From: Actinomycetes bacterium | GTDB lineage: Bacteria > Actinomycetota > Coriobacteriia > Anaerosomatales > JAJZPX01 | Assembly: GCA_021811025.1 (NCBI GenBank) | Contig: JAJZPX010000130.1 | Location: 1 to 6,068, forward strand | Direction: 5' to 3' | Length of the DNA: 6,068 nt | Shown: piece after piece, positions 1 to 6,068 of the stretch | Numbering within the stretch: position 1 is the stretch's first letter | How the letters are laid out: every line of letters starts with the position of its first letter | Notes under the pieces: model-generated | The model's input: the letters and a program-made list of their open reading frames with translations, nothing else | Told to the model about the DNA's origin: nothing | Databases searched by the model: none | Program-made: the position numbers and the translations under genes

Positions 1-467
1 CGTTCGCCCTCGGCCTCCTCGATCGCGCCCAGGATCAGCTCGGTGCTGCCGCCGCCGATGTCCGCCACCAGGATGTCCTCGTCGTCGAGGCCGTACGTGG
101 CACCCAGGAAGCTCAGCTGCGCCTCCCGGCCGCCCGAGATGATCTCCGGCCGGACGCCGAGGCGGTCGAGCATGTCGAGGAGGACCTCGCCGTTGGACGC
201 GTCGCGGCACGCCGAGGTCGCGACGGCCATCGTCCGCTCGGCGCCGGCCTCGGCGCAGTCCCGCACGAAGCCCTGCACGACGTTCGCGACCCGCGCCATC
301 GCCTCGTCCGACAGCCTGCCGGTCTCGGTCAGCCCCTCTCCGAGGTGAGTGATGATCGTGCGACGCAGGATCTCGGTCACCTCGCCGCCGCCGACGTCCG
401 CGATGAGCAGACGGGTCGAGACGGTGCCGACGTCGATCGCCGCATAGCGCACGCCGAAGCCGTTCAC
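1..467 (-). CDS. Ppx/GppA family phosphatase, N-terminal part (3' end outside window)
   Basis: Exopolyphosphatase / guanosine pentaphosphate phosphohydrolase family, of the ASKHA (actin-like ATPase) fold. Members release phosphate from the ends of polyphosphate and/or convert pppGpp to ppGpp in the cytoplasm; sequence alone does not say which is preferred. The 155 visible residues cover the first actin-like lobe: phosphate loop 1 IDVGTVSTRLL (11-21), RTIITHLGEGL (36-46), ATSACRDASN (83-92), ISGGREAQLSFLGA (110-123) carrying the glutamate region used for catalysis, and the second phosphate loop VADIGGGSTEL (134-144). Start is GTG at 467, inside a GTGA overlap with the DUF501 stop, with GGAAGGAG five bases upstream, so it is translationally coupled. 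The usual Asn of loop 1 (GSNS/GTNS) is Val16 here. The frame runs off the left edge. Family call is firm; ppx versus gppA is open. Confidence 0.93.
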   Translation of the reverse strand, partial: MNGFGVRYAAIDVGTVSTRLLIADVGGGEVTEILRRTIITHLGEGLTETGRLSDEAMARVANVVQGFVRDCAEAGAERTMAVATSACRDASNGEVLLDMLDRLGVRPEIISGGREAQLSFLGATYGLDDEDILVADIGGGSTELILGAIEEAEGE

Positions 468-982
468 TGGAGCTCCTTCCACAGCGCCGCGAGCTCGCGA
501 CACCTTTCGTCGGCACAAACCTCGGGCAGGCCCGCGGCAACGCCCTCGCCCACGGGGTCGTCGATGCCCGCGAGGTACGCGGCCACCCTCGCGTGCAGGC
601 ACTTCACCGCGCCGTCGCGGCGCACGCCGGCGATGCCCGCGCCGTCGCACGCGTCCGAGCCGCCGCTCTCCGCGGTTCGCGCCTGCACGTACGCCGCTCG
701 CGCCGCCCGCTCTCGCTCGCGAAGGTCGCGCGAGTCGCGGAGCCGCGCTTCCCACTCCGCTACGCCACCCGCCGACTCGACGTCGCCTACCGCCTCGACG
801 AGCTTCGGGCACGTCAGCCAGAAGGTGGTGGGGAAAGGAGCGCCGTCGGCGCGGCGCGAAGGCGAGACGGCGACTCGCGGGTGCCCGTGCGGGCAGCGGA
901 CGGCGACACGCCACGGCGCTCTCGGCGGGCGGCCCAGCTGGGCGGCCAGGACGGCCTCGTCGGCGAGCTCGAAGACGCTCAC
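464..982 (-). CDS. DUF501 domain protein
   Basis: Conserved protein of 172 residues of the DUF501 family, whose biochemical function is not established. Family marks seen: QLGRPPRAPWRVAVRCPHGHP (15-35), FPTTFWLTCP (50-59), then after an Arg/Ala-rich helix the second conserved block GIAGV (116-120) and KCLHARVAAYLAG (127-139) followed by DDPVG (141-145). Conserved Cys30, His32, His34, Cys58, Cys128 and His130 look like possible metal or redox ligands (inference). No signal peptide or membrane segment is visible, so it is probably cytoplasmic. Start is GTG at 982, chosen because it overlaps the ftsB stop by GTGA and begins just before the conserved block; the open frame continues upstream to 1759, but that part is antisense-like filler over ftsB. 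The position between ftsB and ppx is the usual actinobacterial context. Confidence 0.92.
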   Translation of the reverse strand: MSVFELADEAVLAAQLGRPPRAPWRVAVRCPHGHPRVAVSPSRRADGAPFPTTFWLTCPKLVEAVGDVESAGGVAEWEARLRDSRDLRERERAARAAYVQARTAESGGSDACDGAGIAGVRRDGAVKCLHARVAAYLAGIDDPVGEGVAAGLPEVCADERCRELAALWKELQ

Positions 983-1524
983 GGGCCCGCCCCGAAGATC
1001 GTGTCGAGGATCCGCGTCCAGCGGTCGTCGGCGGCGGCTGCGGTCCGCACGGGCGTCGCCGTTCCCGGCGCCGACCCGACCGTGTCGCCCTGCACGCTCA
1101 CCCACACCTGCTCGCCCGGCCTGGCGAGGCCGAGCTCGTGAGCCGCCTCCTCCACTCCCTCCGGCGTCTTGAGCTTCTCGACCTCCGCCTTCAGCGCGGT
1201 GTTCCGCTCCTGGATCGACGCCAGCTGCGACTGCAGCCTCGCCACCTTGCGCTGCTCGATGTAGTGGATGCGGGCCATCGGATACAGGAACCACCCCAGA
1301 AGCGCGAGCGCAACGACGATCGCCACCGGAAGCATCGGGGTACGCCGGCGGGGCCGGCCCGGCTTCTGCTTCGCGGCGGGAGCGCGGCGAGCCGGAGCCG
1401 TCTTCGCCCGAGCGGGAGTGCGCGACGGCCGAGCGGGCACGCGCTTCGCCGGCGTCTTCGCCTTGGAAGCCGCCTTGCCCGCTCTCGCTGAAGCCCCATG
1501 CCGCGTCCGTGCCGTGGATGCCAT
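979..1524 (-). CDS. ftsB: FtsB/DivIC-type septum formation initiator
   Basis: Bitopic divisome protein of 181 residues. In the family it pairs with FtsL and FtsQ/DivIB through a periplasm-side (here extracytoplasmic) coiled coil and helps switch on septal peptidoglycan synthesis. Layout: cytoplasmic tail 1-63, extremely basic; one membrane helix about 64-81 (MLPVAIVVALALLGWFLY); coiled coil about 88-118 (IEQRKVARLQSQLASIQERN and on); then KTPEGVEEAAHELGLARPGE (119-138), matching the family's 'ARE.LGLV.PGE' ending; then a Ser/Thr/Ala linker and a short amphipathic C-terminus. The tail has 20 Lys/Arg in the first 61 residues and no acidic residue, and includes a KPGRPRRR stretch. Start ATG at 1524 has only a weak ribosome site (CGAAGCAG); the only in-frame upstream option is GTG at 1581. 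The stop overlaps DUF501 by GTGA. Actinobacterial FtsB proteins often carry long tails, so the family call is secure; ftsB versus divIC naming is convention. Confidence 0.88.
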   Translation of the reverse strand: MASTARTRHGASARAGKAASKAKTPAKRVPARPSRTPARAKTAPARRAPAAKQKPGRPRRRTPMLPVAIVVALALLGWFLYPMARIHYIEQRKVARLQSQLASIQERNTALKAEVEKLKTPEGVEEAAHELGLARPGEQVWVSVQGDTVGSAPGTATPVRTAAAADDRWTRILDTIFGAGP

Positions 1525-1580
1525 CTGCTTCGGTCTGTCCCGTGAGAAGGCCAGCGAAAGTCTCGCCCGCGATCGTATCA

Positions 1581-1590
1581 CACATGTGCT
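1581..1590 (-). promoter_or_regulatory. third AGCACATGTG copy upstream of ftsB
   Basis: AGCACATGTG on the minus strand, 57 bases before the ftsB ATG, identical over 10 bases to the core of the two inverted-repeat arms at 1667-1684 and 1752-1769. The central CACATGTG is its own reverse complement. Bases on either side differ from the arms. Just downstream on the minus strand is TACGAT (1572-1577), which fits the loose actinobacterial -10 form TAnnnT, but I see no matching -35. An operator over a promoter for the ftsB-DUF501-ppx operon is possible; this is inference. Confidence 0.4.
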
Positions 1591-1600
1591 GGAAGCCTCT

Positions 1601-1615
1601 ACCTCGGGTTGAGGT
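1601..1615. repeat. small inverted repeat ACCTC/GAGGT
   Basis: Five-base arms ACCTC (1601-1605) and GAGGT (1611-1615) around a five-base loop, lying between the CACATGTG copies at 1581 and 1672. Next to it, 1651-1666 is a pure run of C with T and A on the plus strand (CCCTCCCTTCCATCCC), purine-rich on the transcribed strand. Arms this short can arise by chance; it is listed because it lies within the untranslated leader. Confidence 0.3.
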
Positions 1616-1666
1616 GGATGGGCGCCGGGTTGCGGGGCGGCCTCCGTGCTCCCTCCCTTCCATCCC

Positions 1667-1769
1667 TATAGCACATGTGAACAAACCAGCATGCTTCGAG
1701 AGATCGAATGGTGCCCATGACCTGGTGTTTCGCATTGAGGCGTCTTCCCGGTTGTTCACATGTGCTATA
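1667..1769. repeat. 103-base element bounded by a perfect 18-base inverted repeat
   Basis: The left arm TATAGCACATGTGAACAA (1667-1684) and right arm TTGTTCACATGTGCTATA (1752-1769) are exact reverse complements, separated by 67 bases. Each arm holds the palindrome CACATGTG. The inside has further symmetry: AGCATGCT (1688-1695) and the hairpin TTCGA-gaga-TCGAA (1695-1708). By hand count the arms are 6/18 G+C and the whole element about half G+C, far below the surrounding coding sequence. It lies between the pyk stop and the ftsB start. It contains no convincing gene. Possible identities are a regulator-binding pair, a structured RNA leader, or a small non-autonomous mobile element; the sequence alone does not decide. 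The repeat itself is certain, its role is not. Confidence 0.85.
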
Positions 1770-1781
1770 CGGGCCCGGGGT

Positions 1782-1811
1782 GGGCCGCCCTGCCCGCGCG
1801 GGAGCCGGCCC
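1782..1811 (-). terminator. G+C-rich hairpin directly after pyk stop
   Basis: On the minus strand the bases immediately after the pyk TAG form nested symmetry: GGGCCG (1811-1806) pairs with CGGCCC (1787-1782), and inside it lies the palindrome CCCGCGCGGG (1793-1802). No T-run follows, so it is not a classical intrinsic terminator. In high-G+C actinobacteria such hairpins may still stop or pause transcription or protect a 3' end; that role is inference. Confidence 0.3.
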
Positions 1812-3212
1812 CTACGGCACCGTCCGCACCTGGATCAGGTTCGTCGAGCCGGGCTGGTTCACCGCGACGCCGGCGGTGATCGCGACGAGGTCTCCCGGGT
1901 CGACGAGCCGCTGCTCCCGTGCCGCGTCCACCGCCAGCGCGATCATGTCCTCGATCGACTTCGACGGCCGCACGGCCACCGGCTGCACCCCCCACACGAC
2001 CCGCAGCTGCCGCGCCACCTCCAGCGACGGCGTGATCGCGACGATCGGCGCGGCCGGGCGGTGCTTCGCCACCGACCGCGCGGTGGCACCGGACTGCGTG
2101 GACGTGATGATCGCGCGCACGCCGATGTCGTTCGCGAGCTCCACCACCGCCGCGCTCACCGCCTGCGTGACGTCCGCGCTGTGCCTCGCCTCCTCCGCCT
2201 CCTTCAGCGAGTACTCCATCGACGACTCGGCCGTTTCGGCGATCCTCGACATCGTCCGCACCACCACCGCCGGGTACCGCCCCACCGCGGTCTCGCCGGA
2301 GAGCATGACGGCGTCCGCGCCCGAGAAGATCGCGTTCGCCACGTCGGAGGCCTCCGCGCGCGTCGGCCGAGGCGCCGAGATCATCGACTCGAGCATCTGC
2401 GTCGCGATGATGACCGGCCGCCCGCGCTCGCGACAAGCGCCGATGAGGCGCCTCTGGATCACGGGGACCGCCTCGGGCGAGGTCTCCACGCCCAGGTCGC
2501 CGCGAGCGACCATCACGACGTCGGACACCGCGACGATGTCGTCGATGCACGCCACCGCCTCGTGCTTCTCGATCTTCGCGACCACCGGCAGCTCGCGCGC
2601 GCCCATCAGCTCGCGCACGCGCACGACGTCCTCCGCCGAACGCACGAACGACAGCGCCACCAGGTCGACGCCTGCTTCGAGCCCCCACGCGAGGTCGCGG
2701 CGGTCCTTCTCCGTGATCGTCTCGAGGCTCAGGGTGACGCCCGGCACGTTCACGCCCTTGTTGCTGGTGAGCGGCCCGCCGACGACCACCTCGGTGACCA
2801 CGCGCCCGTCGTCGATCTCGCGCACGGCCAGCTCGATCGCGCCGTCGTTGAGGAGCACGGTGTCGCCGGGGTGCAGGTCGGGCGCGAGGTCGTGCGACAC
2901 GCACGCGTGCGCCGCGTCGCCCGTGCACGTGCGGCCGAGCAGCTCGAATCGCGCGCCCGGCTGCAGCACGACGCCGTCGGGCATCTCGCCGACGCGCACC
3001 TTCGGCCCGCCGAGGTCGAGCATCACGGCTACCTCGCGGCGTGCGCGCTGCGCCGCTGCGCGGACGGCGTCGAGGGCCGGCTGGAGCGTGGCGGCCTCGC
3101 CGTGGCTCGCGTTGAGCCTCGCGACGTCCAGGCCCGCGGCGAGCATCTCGTCGAGGACTTCGGCCGAGTTGCTCGCCGGACCGATGGTGGCGACGATCTT
3201 GGTGTGCCTCAT
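1812..3212 (-). CDS. pyk: pyruvate kinase
   Basis: Transfers phosphate from phosphoenolpyruvate to ADP, giving pyruvate and ATP, the last step of glycolysis, in the cytoplasm. The 466 residues match the usual bacterial length. A-domain barrel marks: KIVATIGPAS (5-14), ARLNASHG (31-38, PEP/ATP-site Arg32, Asn34, Ser36), LDLGGPKVRVG (65-75), AKIEKHEA (212-219, catalytic Lys213 and metal Glu215), ARGDLG (236-241, metal Asp239), ATQMLESM (270-277, Thr271), and PTRAEASDVANAIFSGADAVMLSGET (283-308). The B domain spans about 75-168. The C domain from about 345 has the allosteric-type loop STQSGATAR (371-379). Lys71 stands where potassium-dependent enzymes have Glu (rabbit muscle position 117), suggesting a potassium-independent enzyme. 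Start ATG at 3212 begins MRHTKIVATIGP, as expected, with GGGAG (3221-3217) four bases upstream. It follows the methyltransferase after 61 bases and shares the pathway with eno. Confidence 0.98.
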   Translation of the reverse strand: MRHTKIVATIGPASNSAEVLDEMLAAGLDVARLNASHGEAATLQPALDAVRAAAQRARREVAVMLDLGGPKVRVGEMPDGVVLQPGARFELLGRTCTGDAAHACVSHDLAPDLHPGDTVLLNDGAIELAVREIDDGRVVTEVVVGGPLTSNKGVNVPGVTLSLETITEKDRRDLAWGLEAGVDLVALSFVRSAEDVVRVRELMGARELPVVAKIEKHEAVACIDDIVAVSDVVMVARGDLGVETSPEAVPVIQRRLIGACRERGRPVIIATQMLESMISAPRPTRAEASDVANAIFSGADAVMLSGETAVGRYPAVVVRTMSRIAETAESSMEYSLKEAEEARHSADVTQAVSAAVVELANDIGVRAIITSTQSGATARSVAKHRPAAPIVAITPSLEVARQLRVVWGVQPVAVRPSKSIEDMIALAVDAAREQRLVDPGDLVAITAGVAVNQPGSTNLIQVRTVP

Positions 3213-3241
3213 TGCGCTCCCGCTTTCGTCGGCCGAAGGGT

Positions 3242-3270
3242 CACGGAGGGGATACCCCGCCTCCGCCGTG
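3242..3270. repeat. hairpin between methyltransferase stop and pyk
   Basis: In the 61-base gap, CGGAGG (3244-3249) and CCTCCG (3260-3265) are reverse complements. Outer CACGG (3242-3246) and CCGTG (3266-3270) are also complementary, as are GGGG (3248-3251) and CCCC (3255-3258), so several competing stems are possible. It starts three bases after the methyltransferase stop on the transcribed strand. There is no T-run. It could be a weak terminator or a processing/stability hairpin that lets pyk be expressed separately. Confidence 0.4.
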
Positions 3271-3273
3271 CGG

Positions 3274-4182
3274 TCACTCGCTGAAGGGCTCGTCCCCGTC
3301 GTGGCCGGCGGCGTCGACCTTCGGCACTCGGACGAGCTGGATGACGTCGCCCTGCCGCCGGACGCTGACCTCCTCGCCGCCGAGCCGGTGTGCCGCGGTC
3401 CGCAAGTTGCCGTAGAGGCGGTCCGTGCCGCGCAGGTCGGTGGTCACCGCGAGCGCGCGGTCGCCTCGAGAGAGGAAGTAGCGGACGAGGCGCGTGGCCG
3501 CGCCGCGAGGGGCCGGATACGGCACCTGCACCTCCCGAGCGTCCACCGCCCATTCGTCGGCCACGATGCTCGCCGGCTTCCAGTTCGCGATGCTCACGGT
3601 CATCACGACGCCGGGGTTCCGCCGGTCCTGGCGCGGGATGAGCTTCATGTCGACGTTGAACCCGCGCAGCACGGCGCTCCGCGACAGGTACGCCCAGTCC
3701 ATCGTCCCGTCGACGGCGAGCAGGATGACGACGCGGTCGGACACGCGGATCGCCAGCTCGTGCAGCAGCCGGACGAGCGCGTAGCCCCGGCGAGGCGTGA
3801 AAGTGACGACGGCGACGTCGTACGCCACGCGTGCCGGCAGCTCCTCGACGACGCCCGCCATCGTCGTGAGGCGGGAGTCCGACGCGACGTCGCTCGACAC
3901 GAGGCGGCGCAGGAGACCCGCCGACGGCTCCATCGCGGTGAGCCTCGACGCCCGCTCGAGCAGCGGCCGCGTCAGCAGGCCGGTCGCGGCGCCGACCTCG
4001 AGCACCTTCGCTCCCTCGGGGACCTGCTCGAGCATCGCCGCGACGAGCTCGGGGAAGACGCGCTCCTGCCCGAACTCGATGTCGTAGTTGTTCGCGAGGC
4101 GCTCACGGCGCGCGACAGCCGTCTCGAACTCGCGCCCGAGGTCGCGGTACGCGCGCTCACGTCGCTTCCGCTGCTCCTCCAC
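3274..4182 (-). CDS. class I SAM-dependent methyltransferase, target unknown
   Basis: 302-residue protein with a Rossmann-type methyltransferase domain. Motif I is VLEVGAATGLLTRPLL (60-75; Glu62, Gly64, Thr67, Gly68 line the S-adenosylmethionine site), motif II ends in the acidic residue of LTAMEPS (81-87), and YDVAVVTFTP (121-130) sits at the motif IV position. The N-terminus (1-40) is a charged helix of the kind seen in small-molecule and RNA methyltransferases. After about residue 205 comes an extra part of roughly 95 residues with alternating strand/helix character (for example DRALAVTTDLRGTDRLYGNL, 241-260) that I cannot assign. No membrane segment is seen. GTG start at 4182 is preceded by GGGG (4190-4187), 15 bases after the eno stop, so co-transcription with eno is likely. 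Substrate could be a protein, RNA or small molecule; nothing visible decides it. Confidence 0.8.
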   Translation of the reverse strand: MEEQRKRRERAYRDLGREFETAVARRERLANNYDIEFGQERVFPELVAAMLEQVPEGAKVLEVGAATGLLTRPLLERASRLTAMEPSAGLLRRLVSSDVASDSRLTTMAGVVEELPARVAYDVAVVTFTPRRGYALVRLLHELAIRVSDRVVILLAVDGTMDWAYLSRSAVLRGFNVDMKLIPRQDRRNPGVVMTVSIANWKPASIVADEWAVDAREVQVPYPAPRGAATRLVRYFLSRGDRALAVTTDLRGTDRLYGNLRTAAHRLGGEEVSVRRQGDVIQLVRVPKVDAAGHDGDEPFSE

Positions 4183-4197
4183 GTCGCCCCTGTCGGA

Positions 4198-5493
<1,296 letters not shown>

Positions 5494-5545
5494 GCCTCTC
5501 TCCCCTGCTGGTCGCTGTTCGGTTAGCGGCGCCCCGGCCACCGGC

Positions 5546-5591
5546 GGGCTGCATCAGCTGCTGCCTTCAGGTGGTCTGCTGGATGCAGCCC
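5546..5591. repeat. 10-base inverted repeat in eno leader
   Basis: GGGCTGCATC (5546-5555) and GATGCAGCCC (5582-5591) are exact reverse complements around a 26-base centre, and AGC (5556-5558) with GCT (5578-5580) can lengthen the stem past a one-base bulge. On the transcribed strand it lies 53 bases before the eno ATG and two bases after the hairpin at 5594-5621. It may be an untranslated-leader stem, the second half of a tandem terminator, or a binding site. Confidence 0.55.
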
Positions 5592-5593
5592 CA

Positions 5594-5621
5594 CGGAACG
5601 CGGCCTACGGTCCGCGTTCCG
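5594..5621 (-). terminator. 10-base perfect hairpin across the mazG stop
   Basis: CGGAACGCGG (5594-5603) and CCGCGTTCCG (5612-5621) are exact reverse complements with an eight-base loop that contains the mazG TAG stop (5607-5605). On the transcribed strand it would form a strong stem at the end of the mazG message. No T-run follows, so function as a terminator is inferred from position and strength only. Confidence 0.4.
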
Positions 5622-6068
5622 CGGCCTTGGCGCGCTGCCAGAGAGCCTCCATGGCGTCGATATCCAGGTCGGCAAGGTTCCTACCCGACTCCCGCGCCGC
5701 CTCTTCCATGTGGCGGAACCGGGCGGTGAACCGTTCGCACGTCACCCTGAGCGCCGTCTCCGCGTCGACGCCGAGCTTACGGGCGACGTTGACGACCGAG
5801 AACAGCACGTCGCCCACCTCGTCTTCCGCCTCCTGCGTCCCCGGCGCGGCCGCCTTGAGCTCGTCGATCTCCTCGTGCACCTTCATCCACACGTCCTCGA
5901 CCGTCTCCCAGTCGAAGCCGGTGGCGGCGGCCTTCCTGCTGATCTTCTGCGCGCGCAGAAGCGCCGGCAGCGCCTTGGGCACGCTCGCCAGCACGCTCTC
6001 GCCCGGCTTCTCCTCGCGCTTGATCTCTTCCCAGCGATGGAGCACCTCGGCCGAGGTGCCCGCCTCCG
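5605..6068 (-). CDS. mazG: MazG nucleoside triphosphate pyrophosphohydrolase, C-terminal part (5' end outside window)
   Basis: MazG hydrolyses nucleoside triphosphates to monophosphates plus pyrophosphate, a housekeeping role against damaged or excess nucleotides and, in some bacteria, in moderating the stringent response. The visible 153 residues are the linker and second, catalytic domain. The linker shows AGTSAEVLHRWEEIKREEK, then SVPKALPALLRAQKISRKAA, the typical entry to the C-terminal domain. The metal-binding all-alpha NTP pyrophosphatase signature is EEIDE followed 13 residues later by EVGD (ExxD), then VLFSVVNVARKLGVDAE and the closing RFTARFRHME and LWQRAK helices. The reading frame is open to the window's right edge, so the N-terminal domain lies outside; the GTG at 6045 is not taken as a start because family sequence continues upstream of it. 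Its stop lies inside a strong hairpin. Confidence 0.94.
   Translation of the reverse strand, partial: EAGTSAEVLHRWEEIKREEKPGESVLASVPKALPALLRAQKISRKAAATGFDWETVEDVWMKVHEEIDELKAAAPGTQEAEDEVGDVLFSVVNVARKLGVDAETALRVTCERFTARFRHMEEAARESGRNLADLDIDAMEALWQRAKAAERGP

Noticed and set aside
1..467. Plus-strand frames over the ppx and DUF501 region (43-348, 345-1172)
   Set aside because: Their translations are Ser/Arg/Pro-rich without domains and lie opposite clear family motifs.
1525..1581. Upstream GTG start at 1581 for ftsB
   Set aside because: It would add 19 residues lacking family character, and the start lies within the CACATGTG repeat copy. The ATG at 1524 is preferred, although its ribosome site is weak, so this is not fully excluded.
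1651..1666. G-quadruplex on the minus strand
   Set aside because: Only three GGG runs plus one GG are present, so a three-layer quadruplex is not supported; it is simply a short purine tract.
464..1759. Single 431-codon minus-strand frame including DUF501
   Set aside because: Only the last 172 residues match DUF501; the upstream part overlaps ftsB in another frame and has low-complexity sequence. The GTG at 982 within the GTGA overlap is the sensible start.
1667..1769. Known operators (Rex, LexA, CRP/FNR type) at the CACATGTG copies
   Set aside because: The half TTGTTCACA resembles part of a Rex-type site, but the other half reads TGTGCTATA rather than TGTGAACAA; the actinobacterial LexA box needs GAAC/GTTC arms, and CRP spacing does not fit. 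No known motif matches well enough to name.
1752..1769. Sigma-70-like promoter using TTGTTC and TATA in the repeat arms
   Set aside because: The two elements are only about seven bases apart, far from the 16-18 needed, and no other -35 lies at the right distance.
5494..5541. Upstream start at 5541 for enolase
   Set aside because: Would add 16 residues before the conserved MSYITDVLGREVLDSRG start, which has its own ribosome site.

Overview
The window is G+C-rich and densely coding. Every gene I can support lies on the minus strand, so transcription reads from high to low coordinates: the end of mazG (5605-6068, 5' part outside the window), eno (4198-5493), a class I methyltransferase of unknown target (3274-4182), pyk (1812-3212), an FtsB/DivIC-type septum protein (979-1524), a DUF501 protein (464-982) and the start of a Ppx/GppA phosphatase (1-467, 3' part outside). 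Many long open frames exist on both strands; I treat them as by-products of G+C-rich coding sequence.

The order eno - ftsB - DUF501 - ppx, with mazG upstream, is an actinobacterial arrangement, and DUF501 is essentially an actinobacterial family. A high-G+C actinobacterium is therefore the best guess. Insertion of pyk next to eno, and the IDVGTVSTRLL form of the Ppx phosphate loop, lean towards the Coriobacteriia side of the phylum. That finer placement is inference from remembered gene order and motifs, not a search result.

Right part (3213-6068): mazG clears unwanted nucleoside triphosphates. A 111-base gap with two strong inverted repeats separates it from eno. The methyltransferase starts 15 bases after the eno stop, so the two are probably co-transcribed. 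A 61-base gap with a G+C-rich hairpin leads to pyk. Enolase and pyruvate kinase are the last two enzymes of glycolysis, so this half is a lower-glycolysis block with a methyltransferase between the enzymes.

Left part (1-1811): after pyk comes a 287-base gap, the most structured non-coding stretch here. It holds a perfect 18-base inverted repeat (1667-1684 and 1752-1769) whose arms contain the palindrome CACATGTG, plus a third copy of the 10-base core at 1581-1590, close to the ftsB start. After it, ftsB, DUF501 and ppx are joined by two identical 4-base GTGA stop/start overlaps, which indicates one translationally coupled operon linking cell division, an uncharacterised conserved protein and polyphosphate/(p)ppGpp metabolism.

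I see no tRNA, rRNA, CRISPR array, insertion-sequence transposase or complete new system. The points most worth following are the CACATGTG repeat element, the very basic histone-like tail of the FtsB homologue, the lysine form of the pyruvate kinase potassium-site residue, and the methyltransferase with an unassigned C-terminal part.
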